A stretch of DNA of 50,283 nt, taken from assembly GCA_029264355.1 (NCBI GenBank), contig JARIBW010000030.1, positions 1 through 50,283 on the forward strand. Direction: 5' to 3'. Origin of the DNA: Collinsella sp. Lineage in GTDB: Bacteria > Actinomycetota > Coriobacteriia > Coriobacteriales > Coriobacteriaceae. Below are positions 1 to 7,712 of this stretch, one piece after another. Below the pieces are notes generated by a model. It saw only the letters and a program-made list of their open reading frames with translations. It was not told where the DNA came from and did not search any database. A program made the translations under genes and the position numbers. How positions within the stretch are numbered: position 1 is the first letter of the stretch; each line of letters opens with the position of its first letter.

Positions 1-246
1 ATCCGCCTCGAGCGTGAATGTCATGGCCAAGTGCGTGGGATCGACCTCGAAATCGATGACGAGCCTCTCGTCGGGCGAGGTGGCGCAGGCGTAGATGAAC
101 GCCTCTTCGGATGCCATGCGAATGTCCTCGACGCACTCGACCGACATCGACGAGAGCGTGGCGACATTCGCCGCGGTCATGCGGACGAGGCGGGCCAGAT
201 CGGGATCGCACGAAACGGCAAGGGAGATGGAAGTGAGCTTATTCAT
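1..246 (-). CDS. Anti-sigma factor, RsbW-like histidine-kinase-fold ATPase (partial, runs off window start)
   Basis: Only the first 82 codons are inside the window; the gene continues beyond base 1. The start MNKLTSISLAVSCDPDLARL, followed by a helix with DIRMASEEAFIYA, resembles the N box of the HATPase_c_2 anti-sigma kinases (RsbW/SpoIIAB). These bind ATP and sequester a stress sigma factor until an anti-anti-sigma protein releases it. The ATG at 246 overlaps the stop of the upstream DUF948-like gene by 8 bases, so the two are probably translated together. The ATP-lid motifs and any sigma factor gene that usually follows would lie outside the window, so the assignment rests on the N-terminal half alone. 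The usual length of this family is about 140-160 residues. Confidence 0.6.
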   Translation of the reverse strand, partial: MNKLTSISLAVSCDPDLARLVRMTAANVATLSSMSVECVEDIRMASEEAFIYACATSPDERLVIDFEVDPTHLAMTFTLEAD

Positions 247-769
247 CGATAGCCTCCTCACCGGGATTGTACGTGAAGTATGTGCGGGGTTCGGCCCCGG
301 ACGCCTCTTCGGGCTCGGCAGCGGGTTCCGAGGCGGGCTCGACGGCGGGCTTGGCGGCCTTTGAAGCAGCTCTGTGACCGCGATCGAGCAGCCTTTGGAC
401 CTTCCCGGACGCCGCATCCGCAAACTCGCTGACGGCATTGGAGGCGCTGCTGGCGGCGCCGCTCACGGCGGAAACGTCGCGCAGGACGCCATTGACCTCG
501 ATGAGATCGGCGGACAGGGCCTCGACGGCGACAGAGGCCTGCTTGAGCAGCGGCTCGACCTGGGCAAGTGCGGGCTGCAACTCATCGACCACACCGTCGA
601 GCTTGGCGACGACCGGGCGCGCCTCCTCGATGGTGCTGTTGACCTGCTCCACCGTCTTGTCGAGCGATGCCACGACAGCGCGCGTGCGGCGCAAGGTGAG
701 AGCGAGCTCCGCGACGGCCCAAACACCGGCAAGGGCGAGGACGGCAAGGACGATCTGCATAGGTTCCAT
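239..769 (-). CDS. DUF948-type membrane-anchored coiled-coil protein
   Basis: A 176-residue protein with an N-terminal membrane segment at about residues 4-24. A long amphipathic heptad-like region follows (about 28-120, with repeated V-x-x-L spacing), then an alanine/proline/glutamate-rich tail. This layout matches the DUF948 (YtxG-like) family, whose members are membrane-tethered and often sit beside general-stress genes. The biochemical role is unknown. The ATG at 769 is chosen because GGAGG lies 5 bases upstream; an ATG at 781 in the same frame has no such site. The gene overlaps the downstream RsbW-like gene, which hints at a shared stress-response role, but that is inference. Confidence 0.6.
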   Translation of the reverse strand: MEPMQIVLAVLALAGVWAVAELALTLRRTRAVVASLDKTVEQVNSTIEEARPVVAKLDGVVDELQPALAQVEPLLKQASVAVEALSADLIEVNGVLRDVSAVSGAASSASNAVSEFADAASGKVQRLLDRGHRAASKAAKPAVEPASEPAAEPEEASGAEPRTYFTYNPGEEAIDE

Positions 770-808
770 GGATGCCTCCATTGCAAACAATCGACACACG
801 TAGACTTG

Positions 809-836
809 ATGATACCCCACAAGGGCAAGGTGCAAA
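809..836 (-). promoter_or_regulatory. Candidate promoter for the DUF948/RsbW-like pair
   Basis: On the minus strand a TTTGCA element (831-836) and TATCAT (809-814) are separated by 16 bases, about 40 bases before the chosen start at 769. Both are partial matches to the sigma-70 consensus, so this is a modest prediction. Confidence 0.35.
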
Positions 837-849
837 CAAGGCCCGGGAA

Positions 850-2175
850 CTAGCGCGGCCTGTTCTCGGCCCGCCATTGCTCCCAACCCCGGCCGCTCGG
901 CTGCCAAAACGCCCCGCGCTCCAGGCCTTCCGGTAGATAGCGCTGCTCCACCCACCCCTGGGGGTAGTCGTGCGGATACTTGTAGTCGCCATATTCGTCA
1001 GAACCCGGGCGATGCCGGTCGCGCAGATAACTCGGCACCTCGCGCTGCCCGCTCGAGCGAACATCGGCCAAAGCCGCGTCGATGGCTGCCTCGGCGGCGT
1101 TCGACTTGGGGGCCAGGGCATTGTAGATGGCGGCCTGCGCGAGGTTGATGCGGCACTCCGGATAGCCGATGACCTCGGCCGCCTTGAATGCGGCCTCGGC
1201 CACGAGCAGGGCGGTGGGGTCGGCGTTCCCGATGTCCTCGCTCGCCTGGATCATGATGCGGCGGGCGATGAACTTGGGATCCTCCCCCGCATCGATCATG
1301 CGGGCGAGCCAATACACGGCCGCGTCGGGGTCGCTGCCGCGCATGGACTTGATGAAGGCGGAGATGATGTCGTAGTGCATGTCGCCGGACTTGTCATACG
1401 ACAGGCCGCGCCGCGGATTGGCCTGCTTCACATCTTCGAGCTCGATCGGGATGGGGGCGCCCGGATCAGCCGAGGCCGCATCCTCACGACCCGGCCTGGT
1501 GAGCGCGATCTCGCTCGCCAGTTCGAGCGTAGTGAGCGAGCTGCGGCCGTCGCCGGCGGCGAGCGTGCAGATCGCGCGGACGACCTCGTCGCTGGCGCTG
1601 AAACGGCCGTCGAGGCCCTCCGGTGCGCTCAGGGCGCGACGGACCAGGCGCTCGATATCCTCATCGGCCAGGTGCTCGAGCTCCACGACGCGGCTGCGCG
1701 ACAGCAGGGCGGAGTTCACTTCGAAATACGGGTTCTCCGTCGTGGCTCCGATCATGACCACCGTACGGTTCTCGACCGCATGGAGCAGGGCGTCTTGCTG
1801 CGAACGGGAGAATCGATGGATCTCATCGATGAACAAGATGGTGCGTCGGTCGAGCATCATGAGGCGGTGCTTCGCCTCATCGATCTCCCGGCGCAGGTCC
1901 TTGACGGTTCCCGTGATGGCGGAGACCTCGACGAATTCGCTCTTGGTGTGGGAGGCGATGATATGCGCCAGCGTGGTCTTGCCCGTGCCGGCGGGCCCGT
2001 ACAAGATCACGCTGGAAAGCACGTCGTGCTCGATGGCGGAGCGAAGCCACGAGCCGGGTCCCACGGCCTTTTCCTGGCCCACGTAGTCATCGAGGGTCGA
2101 CGGGCGCATGCGAACCGCGAGGGGTGCGTTCTTGAGCTGTTTAACGCGCTCGTTGCTGGAAAATAACGTGTCCAT
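850..2175 (-). CDS. rarA: Replication-associated recombination protein A (RarA/MgsA AAA+ ATPase)
   Basis: A 441-residue AAA+ ATPase of the RarA/MgsA/WRNIP1 family, which acts at stalled replication forks. Walker A (GPAGTGKTT) is at about residues 60-68 and Walker B (LFIDEIH) at about 114-120. The sensor region ATTENPYFEVNSALLSRSRV follows. The C-terminal half contains the family's tetramerisation domain, with LSYDKSGDMHYDIISAFIKS and AVYWLARMIDAGEDP. Length matches the family (about 430-450). The ATG at 2175 follows GGAGAAGG closely; an upstream start at 2199 would add only a basic leader. A promoter and a LexA-box-like palindrome lie just upstream, which fits a DNA-damage role. Confidence 0.95.
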   Translation of the reverse strand: MDTLFSSNERVKQLKNAPLAVRMRPSTLDDYVGQEKAVGPGSWLRSAIEHDVLSSVILYGPAGTGKTTLAHIIASHTKSEFVEVSAITGTVKDLRREIDEAKHRLMMLDRRTILFIDEIHRFSRSQQDALLHAVENRTVVMIGATTENPYFEVNSALLSRSRVVELEHLADEDIERLVRRALSAPEGLDGRFSASDEVVRAICTLAAGDGRSSLTTLELASEIALTRPGREDAASADPGAPIPIELEDVKQANPRRGLSYDKSGDMHYDIISAFIKSMRGSDPDAAVYWLARMIDAGEDPKFIARRIMIQASEDIGNADPTALLVAEAAFKAAEVIGYPECRINLAQAAIYNALAPKSNAAEAAIDAALADVRSSGQREVPSYLRDRHRPGSDEYGDYKYPHDYPQGWVEQRYLPEGLERGAFWQPSGRGWEQWRAENRPR

Positions 2176-2208
2176 GGGCCTTCTCCGACGATCGTTCATT
2201 GGAACAAG

Positions 2209-2236
2209 AGTGTATCAAACGAGGGGCCCCATTCAA
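2209..2236 (-). promoter_or_regulatory. Candidate rarA promoter
   Basis: Minus-strand TTGAAT (2231-2236) and TACACT (2209-2214) with a 16-base spacer containing GGGGCCCC. The transcription start would fall a few bases before the rarA ribosome binding site. The -35 overlaps a LexA-box-like palindrome (2234-2247). Confidence 0.5.
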
Positions 2237-2247
2237 ACACCTGTTCG
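2234..2247 (-). promoter_or_regulatory. Candidate LexA (SOS) box at rarA
   Basis: The minus strand reads CGAACAGGTGTTTG. This matches 13 of 14 positions of the Gram-positive SOS consensus CGAACRNRYGTTYC and keeps the two half-sites CGAAC and GTTYG. It overlaps the proposed -35 of rarA, where LexA binding would block RNA polymerase. The match to consensus is direct; regulation is inferred. Confidence 0.55.
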
Positions 2248-2250
2248 TAT

Positions 2251-3489
2251 TCACTCGTTGATGTAGGTGCGCTGAGGGAAATCGAGCTCGGGGAACAGCG
2301 TGCATGCGAGCTCGATGAAATACCCGTCCGTCATGCTCGCAATGTAGTCGATCACCGTTTGGTCGAAGTCGCTCGCCCAATCATAGGAGCGTCCGTAATG
2401 CGCGAGGGATTTGTCGATCCTCGCGATGTGGTGCCGGAAGATGGTGCTGCCCTCGTCATGCGCCTTGAGATCGCCGAGAAAATGCTCGTACATGAGGCTG
2501 AACGCCCGCGCCATCATGTCCTTGCGCTCCTCCTCGATGGCGACGGAATGATAGATCATCGCGTAGTTCTCGCGCTTGGAGCGCCGAATCTCCTCGAAGA
2601 GCTCCTCGCTCATCTCGATACGGTCCTTGCCATAACTGTGCTCGACGATGTCGATCGACGCACGGGTCAAGATCCACGAGTTGTACCCGCCCCCCATGCC
2701 GTCGGCGAACGCGCCCTCGTCCACCAGGCCGGCCTCTATGGCGTCTTGGCGGTCGCGCCCGACATAGGCGATGATGTCGGAGATGCGAACCACGCAGGCC
2801 TCGAGCGTCATGGGGCGAAGCGTCTTCACGTAGTCGAAATCGCGCGCATAACACCGATCGACGATCCGATCGAACTCCTCGAAATCGGCGAGACCGGACA
2901 GTTCGAAGACGCGCTGCTCGTATTCACCGTTATGGCAAAGCACGCCATCGAGGGTCTGCAGCGAGAGGTTCCTGCCATAGAGCCCGTCAAGAACGCGGAC
3001 GGAGTGAACGTTGTGGAAAAACGAGCGCCCGGTCCGCGCCTCGCTGATATCGTTCAACAACGCCTCGCCCGTGTGCCCGAAGGGCGTGTGGCCCAGATCG
3101 TGCCCGAGGCCGATCGCCTCGATGAGGTCGCAATTGAGCCCCAGCGCCCGGCCGATGTCGCGAGCGATGCGGGCCACGAGCTGCACATGCAGGCCGCGAC
3201 GGGACAGGTCGTCGTTGCTGCGGAAGCTGAAGACCTGCGTCTTGCCGTTATAGCGGCTGTATGCGGGAAGATGCAAGATCTTCTCGGTATCGCGCACGTA
3301 GGAGGGGCGCCAGATGCTGTTGCGGTCGGAAGGGCGGTCCTCCCTGCGGATCACGTGCTCGTCGAGCGCGCGATGGGGATTGGCCCATCCCCGCGCGCGA
3401 TCGTCCTCCATGCGGGCGACGAGCCCGTCGGACAGCCGGTCGGGCATCGAGTTCAAACGGTCGAATAGGGTGCTGTCGGTCATGCTCAT
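2251..3489 (-). CDS. dgt: dGTP triphosphohydrolase-like HD-domain protein
   Basis: About 412 residues of the deoxyguanosinetriphosphate triphosphohydrolase-like family, which cuts dNTPs to nucleoside plus triphosphate. Visible family motifs are the early KTQVFSF segment, then HVQLVARIARDIGRALGLN, the metal-binding GLGHDLGHTPFGHTGE (the HD pair), and LCHNGEYE. A later region with AYVGRDRQDAIEAG also fits. Start choice is uncertain: ATG at 3489 has a weak GGATGA upstream, with ATG at 3483 and TTG at 3507 as alternatives in the same frame. In this family the gene often precedes dnaG-rpoD; here it does not. The substrate range (dGTP only or several dNTPs) cannot be told from sequence. Confidence 0.88.
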   Translation of the reverse strand: MSMTDSTLFDRLNSMPDRLSDGLVARMEDDRARGWANPHRALDEHVIRREDRPSDRNSIWRPSYVRDTEKILHLPAYSRYNGKTQVFSFRSNDDLSRRGLHVQLVARIARDIGRALGLNCDLIEAIGLGHDLGHTPFGHTGEALLNDISEARTGRSFFHNVHSVRVLDGLYGRNLSLQTLDGVLCHNGEYEQRVFELSGLADFEEFDRIVDRCYARDFDYVKTLRPMTLEACVVRISDIIAYVGRDRQDAIEAGLVDEGAFADGMGGGYNSWILTRASIDIVEHSYGKDRIEMSEELFEEIRRSKRENYAMIYHSVAIEEERKDMMARAFSLMYEHFLGDLKAHDEGSTIFRHHIARIDKSLAHYGRSYDWASDFDQTVIDYIASMTDGYFIELACTLFPELDFPQRTYINE

Positions 3490-3520
3490 ATGCTCATCCA
3501 ATCTCAAGCGGTCTCATGCG

Positions 3521-3526
3521 CTTATA
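3521..3526 (-). promoter_or_regulatory. Possible -10 element before the dGTPase gene
   Basis: Minus-strand TATAAG about 30 bases upstream of the dGTPase start. A recognisable -35 is lacking (best candidate TTTTGT at 16 bases), so this is a weak prediction. Confidence 0.3.
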
Positions 3527-3560
3527 TTCGCATGGCAAGCGGACAAAACACGGCCCGCCC

Positions 3561-4019
3561 TCACGGCAACGGGACGACGAGCAAGACGAGCGCACATCCG
3601 ACGGCGACGAACGGCAGCAGCGGCAGGGCCGTCCTGCGCGCCAACAAGCCGCAAGCGGCGAGCAGGCACAAACCCATGATGAACGAGGCGAGCGCATAGA
3701 GCGGGTCGGCCAACATGAGCGCGGCGAGAAATTTGACATCTCCCCCACCGAGGCCCGCGGCCCCGCCGTGTGAGGACCGCCACAAGGTCTCGGCCGCGAG
3801 CAGCAAGATCATGACCGAAAGGGCCGAAAGGACATGCCAGGCGAAGCGATCGGGGCCGACATGCAACATGCCGGCAACGGCGCTGGTAAGTGCGAACACG
3901 ACGGACAGGGCATGCGGGAACCGACGCTCGCGCGCATCGATGAGGGCGGCCGCCGCGATCTCGCACGCCAGGGCGAGCGCAACGAGCACGTCGAGGACTT
4001 CCGGACAACGCGCGGGCAT
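3561..4019 (-). CDS. Prepilin peptidase, A24 family, short form without the methylase domain
   Basis: A 152-residue polytopic membrane protein. The two aspartates of the A24 aspartyl protease family are visible: D28 in LIDARERRFP and D94 in GLGGGDVKF. These enzymes cut the leader of type IV pilins and competence pseudopilins at the cytoplasmic face of the membrane. The N-terminal zinc/methyltransferase domain of full-length PilD is absent, as in many single-domain A24 proteins. The ATG at 4019 is chosen for its AAGGAGAAGG site; an ATG at 4037 has none. No pilin genes lie next to it, but comEA and comEC lie about 10 kb away on the same strand, so a role in processing competence pseudopilins is plausible. 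Confidence 0.85.
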   Translation of the reverse strand: MPARCPEVLDVLVALALACEIAAAALIDARERRFPHALSVVFALTSAVAGMLHVGPDRFAWHVLSALSVMILLLAAETLWRSSHGGAAGLGGGDVKFLAALMLADPLYALASFIMGLCLLAACGLLARRTALPLLPFVAVGCALVLLVVPLP

Positions 4020-4046
4020 GACCTTCTCCTTCGCCATCGGTATAAT
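4018..4046 (+). promoter_or_regulatory. Promoter for the small membrane-protein gene
   Basis: A perfect TATAAT (4041-4046) lies 17 bases after ATGACC (4018-4023, four of six -35 positions). It is 33 bases before the ATG at 4080. It overlaps the 5' end of the divergent prepilin peptidase gene, so the two genes are read away from each other. Confidence 0.6.
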
Positions 4047-4079
4047 GGGTTAAAAACCACGGATGCATGCGAGGACACC

Positions 4080-4433
4080 ATGGAAGCACCCTCCTTTGAT
4101 TACAGCAAGATAGCACCGAACACCCCCGACGACACCGGCCTCGCCTCGCGCCGACCGGCAATCGAGAGCGCCAGTGCGTCCACGGCGAATCAAGAGAACA
4201 ACTCGAACTTCGCCTACATCCTCACCGGATTCGCCCTGGCCGGAATCGCCGTGTTCGCCATCGCATTGCTCTGGCTGGCGTTCGGCATCATGCAGACCGC
4301 CGTGAGCGCCCCCTATATGTACGACCACATGAGTGAGTCGCATACCGATTCTTGGGATGACTATTCAGACGAGCTCGAGGAATTCGAAGACCGACTGTGG
4401 GATGAGTACCACGGCGGGCACCGCGACGCCTAG
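4080..4433 (+). CDS. Small unknown membrane protein with acidic C-terminal tail
   Basis: A 117-residue protein I do not recognise. It has a polar, low-complexity N-terminus (about 1-44), one strong membrane helix (about 45-72), and a very acidic tail rich in D, E, W and Y (about 85-110, with DSWDDYSDELEEFEDRLWDEY). The ATG at 4080 follows GAGG by 5 bases. A TATAAT promoter lies upstream and a strong hairpin lies downstream, so it appears to be a single-gene transcript, isolated by strand from its neighbours. The topology suggests a single-pass protein, but which side the acidic tail faces is not clear from the flanking charges. Confidence 0.7.
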   Translation: MEAPSFDYSKIAPNTPDDTGLASRRPAIESASASTANQENNSNFAYILTGFALAGIAVFAIALLWLAFGIMQTAVSAPYMYDHMSESHTDSWDDYSDELEEFEDRLWDEYHGGHRDA

Positions 4434-4484
4434 CGCTCGACAGCACGCACTCGGCCGGGCCCGATCACCGCACCCGCATAAGAC

Positions 4485-4526
4485 CGAGGGACCCCGCCGC
4501 CCACCATCGGGCCGCGGGGTCCCTCG
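4485..4526. terminator. Bidirectional hairpin between convergent genes
   Basis: A 13-base perfect stem (4485-4497 paired with 4514-4526) with a 16-base loop, in the gap between the plus-strand gene ending at 4433 and the minus-strand glycosyltransferase ending at 4527. There is no T-tract on either side, so termination efficiency is uncertain, but position and symmetry fit a shared terminator. Confidence 0.65.
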
Positions 4527-5801
4527 CTACTTCGCGCCGTCGAGCACCTCATCGAGCGTGACGCTCACGTCATGCGGCGTGGGGACCCAGTCGACCTTGA
4601 GGAACAGGGCGGCCACGGTGAGCGGGACGTAGGTGAACATGAACAGCGGAAACGTGAACAAGTTCGTGAAGATGCGCCATCTCTGCGGGCAATGGATGTG
4701 CTTCCACTCGGTGATCGTGGTGAACAGGCCCATCACGAAGAAGGTGCCGTACATGTACGCCAACATCATGATGACGGACCCGAAGGCCATCTCTATCTCG
4801 GCCTCCGTGGCCAAAAAACCATGGCTCAAGCTGCCCACTGCGATGAACGTCACATTGACGAGCAGGCACATGAGGGTGAGCAGCATCGCCGGGCCGACGA
4901 CCATGAGCATGTCATACGCCGCGAACCGGTGGAACTTGCCTATGGACTTCAACATATGGCGCCCATAGGTGAACAGCACCTGGTAGAAGCCCTTCGTCCA
5001 GCGCATGCGCTGTTTGATCGAGGCCTTGAGCGTGACGGGCTGCTCATCGAAGAACTCAGCCGGCGCGTATCCGATCCGAACGCCGTGGATGGCGCAGAAC
5101 GTCGAGAACTGGATGTCCTCGGTAAGCGTGTGGAAATCCCAGCCCTTCATGCCCTCGATGAGCTTGGCGCTCACCATATACCCCGATCCGGAAACGGCGC
5201 AAGAGGTATGGCATATCATGCGGGCGTTGTTGAGATAGCGGGCCTCGCGGATGAACCAGGTCGCATAAGCCGATGAGATCCAGCTGCTACCGAAGTTCTT
5301 GGAGTTGCGGTAGCTCGTGAGTGCGAGATGCCCCTGATCGAATGCGTCGTTCATGATGGTGACGTAGTTGCGGGAGAGCAAGTTGTCGGCGTCGAAGATG
5401 AAAAACGCCTCGTGTTTGCCCGGATATTCCTTGAGGATGCGCTCGAACCCATAGTCCATGACCCAGCTCTTGCCCTTGCGTGAGAGATCGTTGCGCTCGT
5501 AGACGATGGCGCCCGCGTCTCGCGCGGCCTGTGCGGTGTTGTCCGTGCAGGCATCCGCCACGACGAACACGTCGATCAATTCGGACGGATAGTCCTGGTC
5601 CTTGATGGATTTGACCAGGTTGGCGATGACCGCCTCCTCGTTATGGGCGGCGATGAAGAACGCATAGGTATGCTGTTTCTTCGCCGGAGGGATCTTCACC
5701 TGGCCGCGGATAAGGCCGACGAAGAAAAAGACCACCTGGTACAGAAAGCAGACAGAGAACACCAAGCCGACGATGGTGTTGAATATGACGATCGGAGTCA
5801 A
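4527..5801 (-). CDS. Family 2 glycosyltransferase, processive membrane type
   Basis: A 424-residue inverting glycosyltransferase with an N-terminal membrane segment (about 6-31), a cytosolic GT2 domain, and several C-terminal membrane helices (from about residue 290). The D,D,D,QxxRW signature of cellulose synthase/NodC/hyaluronan synthase-like enzymes is visible: D83 in VVADACTDN, the DAD at 137-139, TED at 227-229 and QRMRW at 264-268. It probably extends or exports an extracellular polysaccharide using a nucleotide sugar; the sugar cannot be told. The start is a TTG at 5801 with GGGAG six bases upstream, since no ATG in frame precedes the catalytic core. Confidence 0.85.
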   Translation of the reverse strand: MTPIVIFNTIVGLVFSVCFLYQVVFFFVGLIRGQVKIPPAKKQHTYAFFIAAHNEEAVIANLVKSIKDQDYPSELIDVFVVADACTDNTAQAARDAGAIVYERNDLSRKGKSWVMDYGFERILKEYPGKHEAFFIFDADNLLSRNYVTIMNDAFDQGHLALTSYRNSKNFGSSWISSAYATWFIREARYLNNARMICHTSCAVSGSGYMVSAKLIEGMKGWDFHTLTEDIQFSTFCAIHGVRIGYAPAEFFDEQPVTLKASIKQRMRWTKGFYQVLFTYGRHMLKSIGKFHRFAAYDMLMVVGPAMLLTLMCLLVNVTFIAVGSLSHGFLATEAEIEMAFGSVIMMLAYMYGTFFVMGLFTTITEWKHIHCPQRWRIFTNLFTFPLFMFTYVPLTVAALFLKVDWVPTPHDVSVTLDEVLDGAK

Positions 5802-5933
5802 GGCATCTCCCGAGACGAAGGGTGCGGGCCGTTCAAGTGTACGTCAACGTACGGGCCTCAGGGTATCCGGCAGGATATGAACATGACCGAGGCGGGCGCG
5901 ACCACGCTGGCGAACGGGGGTGCGCCCTCGAAC

Positions 5934-6950
5934 TCAGTCCTCCAGCAAGCCGAGCTGCGGAACGATGACGTCGCCCGCGGCCGTGCGGCCGAGCGAGCGG
6001 TCGTGCAGCTCCTCGAGGGCGGCGGCCAGATCCCAGGGAAGCTCGTCGCGGCAACTCACGACCTCGCCGGTGATGGGATGCTCGAACTGGACGCTCCACG
6101 AATGCAGGAACTGGCGATCGAGGCCGAGGTTCATGCGCCCGTCGCCCTTGCCGTAAAGCGGGTCGCCCACGAGCGGGTGATGGATGTGGCGCATATGCAC
6201 GCGGATCTGATGGGTGCGCCCGGTGTAGAGGTGGCACTCGACGAGCGTGTATCCCTCATCTCCTCGTGCCGGCTCGAAGCGCTCGAGCACTTGGAAGGTG
6301 GTGATGGCCTGTCGGGCAAACGGGTCGTCGGACACGGCCATCTTGACGCGGTCGCGCGTGGAGCGCGCGATGCCGGTGTTGATCGTGCCCTCATCCATCA
6401 CGATCTCGCCGTGGACGAGCGTGATATAGCGCCGATCGAGCGTGCGCGTGCGAATCAGGTTCTGCAGCGCTCGCTGCGTGTCGTCGTCCTTGGCCGCGAG
6501 CATGAGCCCGGATGTGTCGCGGTCGAGTCGATGCACGATACCGGGGCGATCCTCGCCCTGGACCGTGCCCAGGCACTCGATGCCGCAATGGTAGACCAGG
6601 GCGTTGGCGAGGGTGCCGTCCTCATGGCCGTGGGCCGGATGGCACACCAGGCCGCGCTGCTTGGACAAGACGATGAGGTGATCGTCCTCGTATCGGATAT
6701 CGAGCGGGATGGCCTGCGGCGCGATCGCCCCCGGCTCGCGCACCTCGGGAAGCTCGATGGAGATGCGATCCCCCTCGGCGACGACCTGCTTCTTGGACAG
6801 GCACGTCTCGCCATTGACGGCAACGGCGCCGGCCTCGATGAGCTTCGCGCAGGCGGAGCGCGACGGGCAGGCATCCTGAGCCCCCAGATAGGCGTCGAGG
6901 CGCTCGCCGGCCGCGGAGGCCGAGACGAGCACATGCACGTCGGCCGCCAT
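5934..6950 (-). CDS. rluD: Large-subunit rRNA pseudouridine synthase, RluD/RluA family
   Basis: A 338-residue pseudouridine synthase with an N-terminal S4 RNA-binding domain (about 15-68, with AGAVAVNGETCLSKKQVVAEGD) and an RluA catalytic domain. The active-site motif HRLDRDTSGL is at about 140-149, with D143 the expected nucleophile. The C-terminal GRTHQIRVHMRHIHHPLVGD segment is typical of the family. It probably modifies uridines in 23S rRNA. The ATG at 6950 shares its A with the lspA stop (TGATG), which implies translational coupling. The lspA-rluD pairing is common in Gram-positive bacteria. A GTG directly upstream (6953) is an equally possible start. Confidence 0.92.
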   Translation of the reverse strand: MAADVHVLVSASAAGERLDAYLGAQDACPSRSACAKLIEAGAVAVNGETCLSKKQVVAEGDRISIELPEVREPGAIAPQAIPLDIRYEDDHLIVLSKQRGLVCHPAHGHEDGTLANALVYHCGIECLGTVQGEDRPGIVHRLDRDTSGLMLAAKDDDTQRALQNLIRTRTLDRRYITLVHGEIVMDEGTINTGIARSTRDRVKMAVSDDPFARQAITTFQVLERFEPARGDEGYTLVECHLYTGRTHQIRVHMRHIHHPLVGDPLYGKGDGRMNLGLDRQFLHSWSVQFEHPITGEVVSCRDELPWDLAAALEELHDRSLGRTAAGDVIVPQLGLLED

Positions 6951-7636
6951 CACGCATCACCGCCCTCGACGGGGCCGTCGGCGCCCTCTGAACACGCGGA
7001 AGCCCCGTCATTCCCAACAGAGGCGTCATGCACGCGGCTCCCATGGGCGGCTCGGCGCTTCTCGCGGCGGACTGCGGCGGCCTCGTCACGTGCGTTCAGC
7101 TCGGCCGTCGCATCGACCTTGGCCGCGGGAGAGAGGAACATGAAACCCGCGAAGGCGAAGAACACGCCCACGCAGATTCCGATATCCGCGACGTTGAAAA
7201 CCGGGAAATCGATGAAGTCGGTGGCGATGAAATCGACGACGTAGCCGAGCACCAGACGATCGATCGCATTGCCGAGCGCGCCGCCGGCCACGAGGCCCAA
7301 ACCGAGCGTCTCGAGCTTGGAGACCTGGCGGGCGTGAGACAGGTACTGCAAGATGGCGACGACCACCAGGGCGGCGAAGGCCACGAAGACCAGTCCCATC
7401 CCCTCGCCGAGGCTGAACGCGGCACCCTCGTTCGCCACGAAACGAAAGCTCAGGATGCCCGGGGCCACGGAGACGCTCTCCCCCGTCACCATGAGGGTGT
7501 TCCTCACGAACACCTTCGTGACGTAGTCGAGAGCAAACGTCGTGACAGCGGCGATCGACGCCACGCAGGCGCGCCACGATAGGGACGGCTGGAACGCCGC
7601 TCCCGCCTTCTTGTCTGCCACCTCGGCCCCTTTCAT
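6950..7636 (-). CDS. lspA: Lipoprotein signal peptidase (signal peptidase II)
   Basis: A 228-residue membrane aspartyl protease that cleaves the signal peptide of diacylglyceryl prolipoproteins. Four membrane segments are apparent, and the family motifs are clear: FRFVANEGAAFS (about 65-75), GGALGNAIDRL with D126, and VFNVADIGI with D151. The C-terminal about 60 residues form a charged, low-complexity tail beyond the usual 160-residue family length. The ATG at 7636 lacks a good ribosome binding site; a GTG at 7621 preceded by AAAGGGG is a strong alternative start. A stem-loop separates it from the upstream ileS. Confidence 0.93.
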   Translation of the reverse strand: MKGAEVADKKAGAAFQPSLSWRACVASIAAVTTFALDYVTKVFVRNTLMVTGESVSVAPGILSFRFVANEGAAFSLGEGMGLVFVAFAALVVVAILQYLSHARQVSKLETLGLGLVAGGALGNAIDRLVLGYVVDFIATDFIDFPVFNVADIGICVGVFFAFAGFMFLSPAAKVDATAELNARDEAAAVRREKRRAAHGSRVHDASVGNDGASACSEGADGPVEGGDA

Positions 7637-7640
7637 CAGG

Positions 7641-7675
7641 GACTCGGGGAGGGACAGATGCCCCCTCCCCGAGTC
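7641..7675. terminator. Stem-loop between ileS and lspA
   Basis: A 13-base perfect stem (7641-7653 with 7663-7675) and a 9-base loop. No T-tract follows on the minus strand, so it may act as a weak terminator or processing site that lowers lspA-rluD expression relative to ileS. Confidence 0.5.
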
Positions 7676-7712
7676 TCGGAATGTTCAATGCATATACGTC
7701 GCGGACGGGATT

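Noticed and set aside
4441-4484. Possible small RNA between the convergent genes at 4433 and 4527
   Set aside because: The gap is filled mainly by the terminator hairpin, and no promoter is visible.
5839-5852. Small palindrome GTACG-TCAA-CGTAC upstream of the glycosyltransferase
   Set aside because: Short and contains a TTGACG that looked like a -35, but no -10 follows at proper spacing.
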